Below, piece after piece: positions 38,537 to 47,091 of a DNA stretch of 64,000 bases. The position numbers and the translations under genes were made by a program. Position 1 is the stretch's first letter; each line of letters begins with the position of its first letter. The notes below the pieces were generated by a model that was given only the letters and a program-made list of their open reading frames with translations, did not search any database and had not been told where the DNA came from. The stretch is taken from NCBI RefSeq assembly GCF_007858475.1, contig NZ_VIGX01000003.1, positions 248,001-312,000 on the forward strand, in the 5' to 3' direction. The DNA comes from Tsukamurella conjunctivitidis. Lineage in GTDB: Bacteria > Actinomycetota > Actinomycetes > Mycobacteriales > Mycobacteriaceae.

Positions 38537-40414
38537 TCAGCGTTGCTGGTTGCATCCAGGATCGTCGGCGCGGTCCAGGTAGATCTGCGTCGACGAGGTC
38601 GTGGGCGTGAGGAACCGGAGGTGCTGGATCAGCGCGTCCGGCAGCGGCTGGATCGGCTGGGCGTACGTGGTGCCGTCGAGCTGGCTGCGCGCGTAGAGCG
38701 TGAACAGTGACGCGTGATCGGCGTTGAAGCCGCCATAGACCTGCAGAGCGCGGGCCACCATGAGTTGGAAGGGCGTCAGGCCGAACCGGCTCAGGTCGAG
38801 CGCCGGGTCGAGCTGGAGGCGCGTCCCCTGCGGCACGCCTGCGAGAACCGTGCCGTCCGACCGTGTGCCGGGGTACACGACATTGGGGGATCCGCCCGGC
38901 AGCGCGTAGCGCAGGGCATGGTCGATCACGCCGGCCTGTACGTCCTGCGGCGTGATCATGCCCGCGAGATAGGAGAACTCGCCGCCCGCGTGACTCGGCC
39001 CGGCGGTGTGCCCGCCGGATCCGGTGTAGACGCGATAGCTCGCCGAGGCGATGGCCGTGCGGTTGCTCGCATTGAAGCTCTGGAACTCGTAGAGGCAGCC
39101 GGTCGCGTCATCGATGACCGCGAGGTGCGCGTCCGCGTCTTCGGTCGGCCGATAGGACGGCTGATAAGGGATGGCGAGTCGACGGTTGGTGTTGGTCACC
39201 AGTATGTCCGTGGTCGGCGTGCCGGCCGGCGCGTTGTAGACGGTGGTCGACCAGTCCCGGCTGTTGACCCATAGCCCGTTGTTGTTCGCATCGAGCGTCC
39301 GGATCCATCCGGAACTCCGGGGGTCGACGGTGGCGGCCGCCGGCACGGGCTGGTTCCAGAACGAATCGGCGGCGAAGTAATTGCCGTTGTTCGACGGGGC
39401 GCTCGGTGTCGCGCGGGGGAACGAGACGCCGAAGTGCGCGATCCCCGACGTGTTGAAGTACGTCGCGCGCACCCGGTGCTGCCCCGCCTGGACCGTCCGC
39501 GGCAGGTTGGTGGTCCCCCACTGCGGGGTCGCCTTGTCGAGGATGAGGGCGTCGTCGAGCCAGACGCGAGCGCCGACGTTGCCCAGCGTCGCGGACGCGA
39601 TGTACGTGGTGGTCCGCGGGAAGTCGATGACGCCGTTGTAGTCGACGGAGAAGTTGTCGGCGTTGACCCCCGCCAGGGGCTGGCCGGTGAAGGAACCACC
39701 CGGTGCGTTCTCGCACTGCACCGCGACCGGGGTGCCGCTCGCGGTCGTGTTGTTGAAGTATCGCGCCTGGTACTGGTTCACGGGGCAGCCGGTCGGCGGC
39801 ACCGTCGTGGTCGGGACCGTCGTGGTCGGCACCGTCGTGGTCGGGACCGTCGTGGTCGGCACCGTCGTCGTCGGCACCGAGGTGGTCGGGACCGAGGTGG
39901 TCGGGACCGTCGTCGTGGGAGTCGGGGTGGTCGTGGGGGTCGGCGCGCCGTCGCGCACCGTGACGCTTGCGACGTACAGGTTCCGGTCGCAGGACCACCG
40001 CCAGTAGTCGTTGGTGAATTCGAGCATCACGGGGCTCGTCCCGACCCGACCACCGAGTGCGACGGAGTAGGTGTTCCACCCCGATCCGAGGGTCACCGTG
40101 GCGAGCGTGACGCCCGCACGTTTCACCGCCATCACGGGAGCGCCGCGGCAGATCTCCCCGCGTGCCCGGACCTCGAGCTTACCACCGGAATTCGTTGTGG
40201 TGGCGGGGATCGCCACCGCACCGTTGCTCCAGAGCTTCACGACGGTGCCTGCGCGCCAGTCGGATACCTGGCCTCCCGCACTCGACGGCGTGACGGTCAT
40301 CCCCGAGGGGCCGACGGTCGAATCGGCGGTCGCCGTCGCGGCGAGCCCTGTCGCGGTCAGCGCCGCGACGACGGCGGCGATCGTGATACGGACGGACCAG
40401 CTTCTCCTGGTCAT
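38537..40414 (-). CDS. Secreted PA14/CBM-domain protein with hydrolase-like C-terminal domain
   Basis: 625 residues. Signal peptide to about residue 31 (TGLAATATADS). Then a beta-rich domain with MLEFTNDYWRWSCDRNLYVASVTV, the pattern of Ca-dependent xylan-type carbohydrate-binding modules (CBM60/36-like); a low-complexity linker of PTTTVPT units (about 165-205); a PA14 domain (about 210-345, with YFNNTTASG, WLDDALILD and VRATYFNTSG); and a C-terminal domain of about 260 residues (FWNQPVP..., WSTTVYNAPAG, HTAGPSHAGGEFSYLAG) that I do not identify. ATG 40414 follows GAGGAGA. Together this looks like a secreted carbohydrate-binding protein or glycosidase-like enzyme. Confidence 0.8.
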   Translation of the reverse strand: MTRRSWSVRITIAAVVAALTATGLAATATADSTVGPSGMTVTPSSAGGQVSDWRAGTVVKLWSNGAVAIPATTTNSGGKLEVRARGEICRGAPVMAVKRAGVTLATVTLGSGWNTYSVALGGRVGTSPVMLEFTNDYWRWSCDRNLYVASVTVRDGAPTPTTTPTPTTTVPTTSVPTTSVPTTTVPTTTVPTTTVPTTTVPTTTVPPTGCPVNQYQARYFNNTTASGTPVAVQCENAPGGSFTGQPLAGVNADNFSVDYNGVIDFPRTTTYIASATLGNVGARVWLDDALILDKATPQWGTTNLPRTVQAGQHRVRATYFNTSGIAHFGVSFPRATPSAPSNNGNYFAADSFWNQPVPAAATVDPRSSGWIRTLDANNNGLWVNSRDWSTTVYNAPAGTPTTDILVTNTNRRLAIPYQPSYRPTEDADAHLAVIDDATGCLYEFQSFNASNRTAIASASYRVYTGSGGHTAGPSHAGGEFSYLAGMITPQDVQAGVIDHALRYALPGGSPNVVYPGTRSDGTVLAGVPQGTRLQLDPALDLSRFGLTPFQLMVARALQVYGGFNADHASLFTLYARSQLDGTTYAQPIQPLPDALIQHLRFLTPTTSSTQIYLDRADDPGCNQQR

Positions 40415-40669
40415 GGCGGTCTCCTCGGGGTGCTCGCTGTCTTGAAGCATCGTCGGAGGCCGCTGAATCACTTCAGCAACTTCCGCCCATCAGAGAGCAT
40501 TGAACCACAATTGCAACAGTCGTAACATCCGTGTTCGTGATCCGCTGCACCTGCAACCGTCGGGACCTCAGGGCGGTGCAGACGGCAAGCACACCGAGTG
40601 CTACTGTATCCGCGCTGGTCAGGACCGTTAATCGGGCTGCACTCGCGCTCGCGCGCGCAGACCGGCAAG

Positions 40670-40746
40670 GGGGCAGTAGCTCAGTCGGTTAGAGCCGCGG
40701 ACTCATAATCCGCTGGTCGTGGGTTCGAGCCCCACCTGCCCCACCA
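40670..40746 (+). tRNA. tRNA-Met (CAT)
   Basis: Complete cloverleaf with encoded CCA: acceptor GGGGCAG/CTGCCCC, D-arm GCTCAGTCGGTTAGAGC, anticodon stem GCGGA/TCCGC with loop CTCATAA and anticodon CAT, T-arm GTGGGTTCGAGCCCCAC. The CAT anticodon fits elongator Met; tRNA-Ile2 with lysidine-modified C34 cannot be excluded. Its 3' half is repeated at 54394-54437, so this gene is the integration site of the genomic island and was restored by it. Confidence 0.93.
40702..40745 (+). repeat. Left attachment site (attL): 3' half of tRNA-Met
   Basis: The 44 bases from the anticodon loop (CTCATAATCC) to the encoded CC are identical to 54394-54437. This is the standard tRNA 3'-end integration target of tyrosine integrases; the crossover site leaves the tRNA intact on this side. 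Confidence 0.9.
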
Positions 40747-40896
40747 CATCGCCGCTGGTAGGCGGCTCGCCCCGGTACCCCGCCGCCCCGGCACCCCATC
40801 CCAACCCGGCATTACCCCGGCGCGCATGCAGGTGCTGCGCAGGCGGTAGCTCACGATTGTCCGAAACGTGTCGGTGCCACGTGGCAGCATCAGCGC

Positions 40897-41871
40897 ATGA
40901 AGATGCCCCGCATTCCGCATGAGGTGATGGCCATGCTCACGCCCGCACTCGGTCGCGTTGTCGAACGATCAGAGCGGGGCGCCGCACTGGAGCTGTGGGG
41001 ACTTCGACCGCACGCGGCCGACCCGGGGACCCCAATGGCCCTGGACGAAGCCGACGGCTACTACGACAAGATTCCCGAGGGGGTCACCCGGACAGTGGCA
41101 TTTCCGATCATGAATGCCACAGATTCGCTGTCCGCGATCAACATACTAATCGCGCATGCTGCGAAGGCGACGCCGATGAATCACCACGCTGCGTCATTCT
41201 TGGCGCTATGCAGGACCGCAATCGAATCGTCGTCGCAGGCTATCTGGGCCATGTGTCCAGCCGATCGTGCTGACCGACGAGCGCGAGCAGCGGGCCTTGC
41301 CAAGATCGGACTTGAACACGCGCGGGACTACCACGCTGACGCGATTAGCGCCCACGACAACGGCCTGCAGAAGATGCCCGACCTCAATTACAAGCAGTCC
41401 CAGCACCGCCGCAAGTTCCATCAGGGCGAGCTCGATGAACTGGCGAAACTCCCTCAGCAGAGCGCTCGAAAGTACACGGAGCTCGTCAGGAAGGCCGCGA
41501 ACTGGATCAAGGATCATCCGCCCGCACATACCAACGAGACTGCAATGGTCCACTTTCCGACCATGATGCAACTTCAGTACCGCCAGTGCTCCAGCTTCAC
41601 GCACGGGCACAGCTGGCCGATAGACCTCGTCCAGGGGCCGTCAGGCATGTTCGCCATGATGGCCGACTCCATCAACACCGCACTCCTCACAACAGAGGTG
41701 GCCGTGTGCCTGTTCGAAGCGCAGTCCACGGACCCAAACGGTTCTCGCGAGAACTACTACCCCGCGCGACTACAGCCGACAATCGACGCCTGGCGCGAGT
41801 TGTACTCGGCCCCTACCGAAAAATTGCCCTCCGCAGTGGGTGACGCCAACGACGAAGGAGCCCCAGCATGA
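40897..41871 (+). CDS. DUF5677-like hypothetical protein
   Basis: 324 residues, cytosolic and helical. Two segments, FLALCRTAIESSSQAIWAMCPADRADRR (about 105-132) and YRQCSSFTHGHSW (about 227-239), follow the pattern of DUF5677-like proteins: an Arg-x-x-Ile-Glu helix and a late Ser-x-x-HG motif. Homologous-looking proteins are common near integrases in actinobacterial islands; the activity is unknown. First gene after attL, coupled to the next gene (ATGA at 41868). No strong ribosome site is visible before ATG 40897; ATG 40903 is possible. Confidence 0.7.
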   Translation: MKMPRIPHEVMAMLTPALGRVVERSERGAALELWGLRPHAADPGTPMALDEADGYYDKIPEGVTRTVAFPIMNATDSLSAINILIAHAAKATPMNHHAASFLALCRTAIESSSQAIWAMCPADRADRRARAAGLAKIGLEHARDYHADAISAHDNGLQKMPDLNYKQSQHRRKFHQGELDELAKLPQQSARKYTELVRKAANWIKDHPPAHTNETAMVHFPTMMQLQYRQCSSFTHGHSWPIDLVQGPSGMFAMMADSINTALLTTEVAVCLFEAQSTDPNGSRENYYPARLQPTIDAWRELYSAPTEKLPSAVGDANDEGAPA

Positions 41872-42521
41872 ACGAGCCCCTCAAGGTCGAGCTCATAAAC
41901 AGCGCGAACTGGTGGTTGCCGTGGCTGCCGGTCCTGGGCTCAGTGATCGCCGCGGTGGTGGCGCTAAGAATCGCCGCGACCTCGGCCAAACGGAAGGCGT
42001 CGCAATTACAGGTCGAGAAGGCGACGGAGGCCATCGCACTGCTCGCCCTAATGGAGGCCCGTTTCCGAGGTACCTATGCCCGGCTGACCACGGAAATCCC
42101 AGCCACCGCGGAAGCGCGAAAGAGCACCCGAGAAGCAGTCTCGGACTACAACCGCAGGTGGGGACAGTCGGTAGAACTCGCGTGGGCACAAGCCTACGCG
42201 TTTCTGCAGGACGATCTCTACAAGCAATTCGTCAGTTGCCACAAGCAAGCAACGGCAGTCCTGACCGCAATGACAGGCCTCGAGGACACGCTCGCCGAGG
42301 ATCCCCGCGGAGACTACGCAACTGCACGACAGAACCTGCGCGACGCTGTGAACAAGCACTGGGCCGGTGTATACAACTTCCTCAATGCCGTTCGGACGGT
42401 GGCAAACACGAAGTCGGGCCTGAAGCGGGCCGAAATTCCGACGCCGGAGCCTCCTGAGCTCACCGAAGATTTGCCACCTTCTGATGCGCTCGCGGAGCCG
42501 GAGCCACCGTCGGACGAGTGA
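41868..42521 (+). CDS. Membrane-anchored helical protein of two-gene module
   Basis: 217 residues: one N-terminal transmembrane helix (WWLPWLPVLGSVIAAVVALRIAA, about 15-37), then a long helical cytosolic domain with a possible coiled coil and an acidic Pro-rich tail. No family recognised. It overlaps the upstream DUF5677-like gene by four bases, so the two are co-translated and probably act together. Its 3' end overlaps the convergent integrase gene by 62 bases. Confidence 0.65.
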   Translation: MNEPLKVELINSANWWLPWLPVLGSVIAAVVALRIAATSAKRKASQLQVEKATEAIALLALMEARFRGTYARLTTEIPATAEARKSTREAVSDYNRRWGQSVELAWAQAYAFLQDDLYKQFVSCHKQATAVLTAMTGLEDTLAEDPRGDYATARQNLRDAVNKHWAGVYNFLNAVRTVANTKSGLKRAEIPTPEPPELTEDLPPSDALAEPEPPSDE

Positions 42522-43942
42522 GGGGAGCTTGCTTGCCGCCTTCAGCCTCGGAGATGTAATCGGCGTAGACGGTAAGCGTGGTCACGAACGAGGCGTGGCC
42601 GAGCATCTTGCTCACTGCCATGTAGTGCTCGCCAGCCGACAAGCTGAGCACCGCGAACGAATGGCGCAGGTCGTGCCAGCGCGCGGGTGGCAGTCCCAGA
42701 GCAGCCAGGGCGGGCGTGTAGTACCGATTGGAGACGTTGTCGGTGTTGATCGGCTCCGTCCACTTGTAGGTAGCGGCGATCTCCGCTGCGCGGGCCTCGG
42801 CGCGCTGCGCGGCTGCTTCGGGGCTTTCGTCGGCTGCGGGCGTCGGGTCAGTGAGCGTCACGCCTGCGGCCTTCGCCTCGGCGCGGGTCATCCGGCCAGG
42901 GAACAGCGGCGCGGACGGGTCCAACCGACGCGGGTGCCCCGCGAGGTACGCGCGTAGATCATCGGCCAGCCAACCGTCCAGCGGAACCACGCGGGTGGAC
43001 TTCACCGACTTGGGGGTGCCGGTAATCCACTCCCCTGCCTGGCGCGTCTTCGTTCGGCTGACCGAGACCATTCCCATCGCGCCCTTCTGGCGTGGCAACG
43101 TCACGTCGCCGATCTCCAGCCCGCGCAATTCGCCGGCTCGGAGTCCGGTGTAGGCGCTGAACGTGACGGCAAGGGCGTACACCGGCTGGAGCTGCACGGT
43201 AGTCATGTAGTCCGCCACCGCCGCGATCTGAGCTGAAGTGAGCGGCAGCGCCTTGAACGCGCGGCTTGGCGTCGTCGTTCGCGGCGATCTGCGCGGTACC
43301 CGCATGACGCGGCAGCGGCACCGAGTGCACCGGGTTCGCCTTGAGGGCTCCGTCGATCACCGCCAGGTCGAGAATGCGGCGGAGGATGTCATATGCCTTC
43401 TTCACGGTGGACCGGCTCAGCGTGATCATCTGCGGGGTGCCGTCAGCGTTTACCTTCGGCTTCGAGGCCTTCGAGCGGGTGTCGGGGTTGCGCGCAGGAC
43501 GAGGCGAGAGCATCGCCGCGCGGAAGTGCCGTACGTCTGCCGCTGTGATCGTCGCGGTGGCCTTCTGTCCGAACGGCTCGGCCAGGTACCGGCGATAGAT
43601 CGCCTCGCCCTCCTTGATGCTGCGCGGCTTCACGGTCCCCTGTTGCGACTTGAAGAACTCAGCCGCGTAATGCCCAAACGGGAGCGTGCCCGCTACCCGC
43701 TGATCCGCGAGCTGAGAGACGGTGCCGCTGTGCTTCGCGCTATTGAGCTCGTCTCGGCGCGCCTCGGCCAGCTCCCGCGTCGGGAACGTCTCCTGTCGGC
43801 TGCGGAGCTTCGGCTTGCCGCGCGCGTCCAGTACCGGGAGACCGAACTCGTCGCGGACCGGCTCGCGCCAGACCACCTCGTAGCGCTTGACCGGGCGACC
43901 CTTGCGCTTGGTCGTCGTCTCGTGAGCGCGGATGTACGCCAT
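42460..43942 (-). pseudogene. int: Tyrosine site-specific integrase, frameshifted
   Basis: Read together, two overlapping frames give a ~490-residue phage-type integrase. The N-terminal arm and core-binding parts are in one frame from ATG 43942 (MAYIRAHETTTKRKG..., to about 43270) and the catalytic part in the next frame from about 43265 to the stop at 42460. All catalytic residues are present: Arg in TGLRAGEL, HxxR in HDLRHSFAV, His in LGHAS, Tyr in TVYADY. Only one frameshift, near 43250-43275, separates the halves. Its start overlaps the stop of the serine recombinase (TAATG). If the frameshift is real, the island is locked in place. Confidence 0.82.
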
Positions 43943-44589
43943 TACGCTGCCTCCTTCGCCTGCTCGATGGAGTTGCAGATGCGGCGCACGGTGGACGCCT
44001 GCCAGGTTGTCCGGCCCGCCGGGCTGAGGATGCCGTCGGCTGTGAGCGCGGCGGCGATCTTGCCGTAGCTCTGGCCGCTCTCCCGGGCCGCGACGATGCG
44101 CCGGGCGACCGCCTGCGGGACCAGGCTCGGGCGTCCCAGCTTCACGCCGCGCGCCTTCGCCGCCGCTGCTGCCGCGCGGGTCCGCTCGCGGATCAGCTCG
44201 CGCTCAAACTCAGCGAACACCGCCATCGTCCCTGCCAGGGCGCGGCCTGCGGGAGTGGTCAGGTCCACGCCGAGGTCCAGCACGACGAGCGCCCATCCTT
44301 GGACCTTCGCGGTGTCCAGGGTCTCCACCGCGTGCAGGAGCGACCGGCTGATGCGATCCATCTTCGCGACGACCAGACCGTCCGCGAGACCAGCGGCCAA
44401 CTGGCCGAGCGCTTCCCGTAGCGCGGGGTTCACTTGCTTGCCGCTCAATCCTTCGTCGCGAAGGATGGTCAGCTCCCAGCCCCGACGGTCCGCCTCGGCG
44501 CGGAGAGCTGCCTCCTGAGCCTCCAGCCCGAGGCCACTCCGGGCCTGTTCGTCAGTGGACACCCGCAGGTATCCGATCATGTGAGTCAC
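43942..44589 (-). CDS. Serine recombinase (resolvase/invertase type)
   Basis: 215 residues. Catalytic Ser in GYLRVSTDEQ (about 6-15); DRISRSLLHAVE (about 77) and FAEFERELIRERTRA (about 123) are the conserved resolvase-domain motifs, followed by a short C-terminal HTH (SGQSYGKIAAAL...WQASTVRRI). Acts as a resolvase or DNA invertase. GTG 44589 is preceded by AGGGAGA; ATG 44580 would start at the usual MIGYLRVS. Translationally coupled to the integrase downstream, an unusual pairing in which both recombinases come from one transcript. Confidence 0.9.
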   Translation of the reverse strand: MTHMIGYLRVSTDEQARSGLGLEAQEAALRAEADRRGWELTILRDEGLSGKQVNPALREALGQLAAGLADGLVVAKMDRISRSLLHAVETLDTAKVQGWALVVLDLGVDLTTPAGRALAGTMAVFAEFERELIRERTRAAAAAAKARGVKLGRPSLVPQAVARRIVAARESGQSYGKIAAALTADGILSPAGRTTWQASTVRRICNSIEQAKEAA

Positions 44590-44662
44590 GCTGTCTCCCT
44601 TGCTGTCTGAGGCGAAATGCAACCGCTACGCCTCACGCCCCAACCACACCTCGTACACCTGT

Positions 44663-44674
44663 TCGATATATCGA
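44663..44674. promoter_or_regulatory. 12-bp perfect palindrome upstream of recombinase gene
   Basis: TCGATATATCGA lies 74 bases upstream of the serine recombinase start in a 230-base gene-free stretch. Resolvases act on dyad sites beside their genes, so it might be part of a res-type site or an operator. Otherwise I see nothing in this gap. Confidence 0.35.
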
Positions 44675-44817
44675 CGAATAGCTCTGTGCTGTCGAGGGAT
44701 TCGCGCCTCATCCAGCGTCGTTGTAAGCACTGACGCCAGCCGCCCCTAGCCCGTGGGCCTGGCCGCCTCGCCAAGCTGGCAGCGGGACGGCTAGGCCGCC
44801 GCGATAGCTACGTGCCG

Positions 44818-45276
44818 CTACCTGCCACGGCCCCGGCGCTTGCCGGTGGGCGCGGGTGGCGGCGTGGTGGCCCTGAGCTGCGCGAGGGCCACCTCCATGT
44901 CCATTAGTCCCGTGTCGCGTGGCTTCGGTGTCGCCGGCTCCTCGCTGGGCCGCGGAAGTGGCGCGGGGTCCTCAACCTCGACGTCAATCACGTTGGACGC
45001 TGCGAGCTCTTCCGCGATCCACGCGGTGTCGGCGTCTTGGTCGTCGTCCACGCCACGGTCAGCGCGGGAGGCCGCACGGCTACCGCCCGGCAGCGTTGCC
45101 ATGCCAGATAGCAACTGCTCGAACGGCTTCGGGTCCACGGAGACCTCCACTGCCGACTTGCTGGTGAGGCCAGCGCGGTCGAGCGCGTCCTTGATCGCGG
45201 CCAGCTTCACGTTGTCCGGGGCGTCGTCGCTGACGGCGATTTTCAGGAGCTCCTTCGCCATGCGGTCGGCGGCCAT
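44818..45276 (-). CDS. Phage-derived hypothetical protein
   Basis: 152 residues, acidic in the middle with a basic tail (TGKRRGRGR). The segment LAAIKDALDRAGLTSKSAVEVSVDPKPFEQLLSG (about 25-58) resembles a motif I associate with small-terminase or head-region proteins of actinobacteriophages, but there is no recognisable terminase domain and no partner gene. It is divergent from the secreted protein at 45356 (79 bases between starts). Possible leftover of a prophage. Start ATG 45276. Confidence 0.5.
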   Translation of the reverse strand: MAADRMAKELLKIAVSDDAPDNVKLAAIKDALDRAGLTSKSAVEVSVDPKPFEQLLSGMATLPGGSRAASRADRGVDDDQDADTAWIAEELAASNVIDVEVEDPAPLPRPSEEPATPKPRDTGLMDMEVALAQLRATTPPPAPTGKRRGRGR

Positions 45277-45355
45277 CTCCAGGCGGACACGGGGCGATGG
45301 AGCAAGATGGATGCGAGAGCACTTGGAGGGTACCTACTGATGGAGAGGCAAGATT

Positions 45356-45931
45356 GTGACGGTGAGTCAGAAGATGGGGCTGCGCCGCATTGCGGTGGGG
45401 TGGCTCGCCAGCTCATTGACTGCGGCCGCGGTGGCGGCGCCAGCCTCTGCGGCACCGGACTTTGTGGGCACCCCGTTATCGATTCCTCAAGCTGCACTCA
45501 CGGGCTGGAAGTTCTACGGGCTCGAGGGCTCCGTCATGGCAACCGCCGAGGTGCCGAACGTTGCATGGAAATCGGCGATTGACCTCGGCAAGATTCGGGG
45601 GTTCGTCAGCATCTCTGAGCGCGCGCCACTGGCGGACCTAGCGCGAAACCTCTTCTCCGAGACCGTGAGTCCGCGCTCCGTGGGGTACTCCTCACGCGTC
45701 TCCGAGGCCGCCGTTACCCCGATCACGGTCAGCGGGCGCGCCGCCGTCCGGGCAAGCGCAACCATCACGGTCCGAGATCAGCCGATCAAGACGATGCGCT
45801 TGCATATCGTCGTCGTCGACACGACACCACGGACCTACTTCCGCTCGCGCGTCCCCCAGATAGCAACACAGCACACAATGCAAGCCGATGCCGCCGAAGC
45901 GGGGCTCAAGGTGGCCAACGTCGGCGCGTAG
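45356..45931 (+). CDS. Small secreted protein, paralogue of the gene at 52226
   Basis: 191 residues with a signal peptide (GWLASSLTAAAVAAPASAAPDF, cleavage about residue 34). The mature part aligns by eye along most of its length with the product of 52226-52786: ALxGWxxxG, a VxxxTPIxxSGxxAxRAxATI strand region, and HxVVVxTxPxTYFxSxVP near the end. No cysteines. The pattern is reminiscent of LpqN/LpqT-type actinobacterial exported proteins; the assignment is weak. GTG 45356 follows GGAGAGG. It is convergent with the porin gene. Confidence 0.65.
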   Translation: MTVSQKMGLRRIAVGWLASSLTAAAVAAPASAAPDFVGTPLSIPQAALTGWKFYGLEGSVMATAEVPNVAWKSAIDLGKIRGFVSISERAPLADLARNLFSETVSPRSVGYSSRVSEAAVTPITVSGRAAVRASATITVRDQPIKTMRLHIVVVDTTPRTYFRSRVPQIATQHTMQADAAEAGLKVANVGA

Positions 45932-46027
45932 CCATCAGCTCAACGAAGCCACGGAAGCTGATCATCAAAAGCGGTTCTGCCGCGTGCACGCGTCACGTGC
46001 AGCGGCCTGCCATCGTCGATTCTGCGC

Positions 46028-46939
46028 CTACCGGTTCTGTTCGGGGCGGGTGAGGAAGATGGGTTTGCCGAAGGTGGTGAGGGTGTCGTCGGTGGCGTCG
46101 GTGCTGATGGCGACGGTGGCGTAGGTGCGGACTTGGACGCCGCCGATGCAGTTGTCGACGGCGATGCGGATGTCGCGGGACATGACCTGGGCGTTGGGGC
46201 CGACGACGGCCTTCTTGGCGTAGGGGATGTCTTTGGTGGTGCCGGGTTTGAGGATGCCGGAGATGTTGCCGGTCTCGGTGACGGTGTCCGAGAGGGTGCC
46301 GGAGAGGCTGCCGGTTCCGGTGCCGGAGACGCTGCCGCCGCCGGAGCCGCCGTTGGAGCCGCCCTGTCCCTGTCCGGTGACGGTGCCGGATGCGGTGACG
46401 GTGGGGGTGATCGAGGCGGTCGTCGCGTTGGAGAGTGATCCGCCGACGGTGAGGCTGTCGGCGGTCACGGCGCAGCCGACCTGGACACCGGTGGTCAGCG
46501 TTGCGGATTTGATCTTGCTGCTGGGCTTGCGCTTCGGGTCGTTCGGGTAGGCGGCTTCGATCTTCGCCTCACCGCCGACGCTGGAGAATCCTTCGAAGCT
46601 CTGGGGCGATCGGTTGAGCGGCGGGACGGAATCGAGCTTCTCCCCGAACTTGGAGACGGTGACTTTCCAGCCGTCGCGGGTGATCAGTTCGCGGCTGGTG
46701 TCGGCGAACTCGCCGTCGCGGATCTGCCCGGGGACAGGGACCCGCATCCGCGGTGCGGGCGGCGGGGTCACCGCCACCGGGGCGGCGGGCTTCGCGGCCG
46801 CCGCTGCCGGGGTCGGCTTGGGCGCCGGCGCCGGGGCAGCAATAGCGGGGCCGGCGGCGAGGGTGATCGCTGCGGCGGCAGCGCAAAGCGCGACAAGTGT
46901 CCTCGATGCCGCAGACGTGCGGGTGCGTGTGCTGGTCAT
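46028..46939 (-). CDS. MspA family porin
   Basis: 303 residues. Signal peptide (cut near AIAAPAPAP, about residue 35), then an Ala/Pro linker and an MspA-like beta-barrel: SRELITRDGWKVTVSKFGEKLDSVPPLNR (the start region of MspA), AKIEAAYP, GVQVGCAVTADS, a Gly/Ser-rich loop (GQGQGGSNGGSGGGS), and the terminal GGVQVRTYATVAISTDATDDTLTTFGKPIFL. MspA forms an octameric channel in the mycomembrane. The Gly-rich insert and two cysteines distinguish it from the classical porin. ATG 46939 follows GGGGGAG. It is the distal gene of the minus-strand cargo, facing the toxin operon. Confidence 0.85.
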   Translation of the reverse strand: MTSTRTRTSAASRTLVALCAAAAAITLAAGPAIAAPAPAPKPTPAAAAAKPAAPVAVTPPPAPRMRVPVPGQIRDGEFADTSRELITRDGWKVTVSKFGEKLDSVPPLNRSPQSFEGFSSVGGEAKIEAAYPNDPKRKPSSKIKSATLTTGVQVGCAVTADSLTVGGSLSNATTASITPTVTASGTVTGQGQGGSNGGSGGGSVSGTGTGSLSGTLSDTVTETGNISGILKPGTTKDIPYAKKAVVGPNAQVMSRDIRIAVDNCIGGVQVRTYATVAISTDATDDTLTTFGKPIFLTRPEQNR

Positions 46940-47091
46940 GTGCGAACGGTCTCCCCCTGGGTGAAGTCAATCAGTGATGTCACATCGTTAACAACAGCCC
47001 CAATAGCAACATGCGCAACACTGGTTTGGCAACCCCGAGCACGTCACACCCCGTCTGTCCCGCGTGGGTGCTGCTTGTGCGCCGGGGTGTT

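Noticed and set aside
39790-39930. CRISPR or VNTR array in the PA14 gene
   Set aside because: Repeated GTCGTGGTCGG(C/G)ACC units encode the PTTTVPT linker in frame.
44586-44774. A 62-codon minus-strand gene upstream of the serine recombinase
   Set aside because: No ribosome site, random-looking Arg/Cys-rich translation; runs through the palindrome region.
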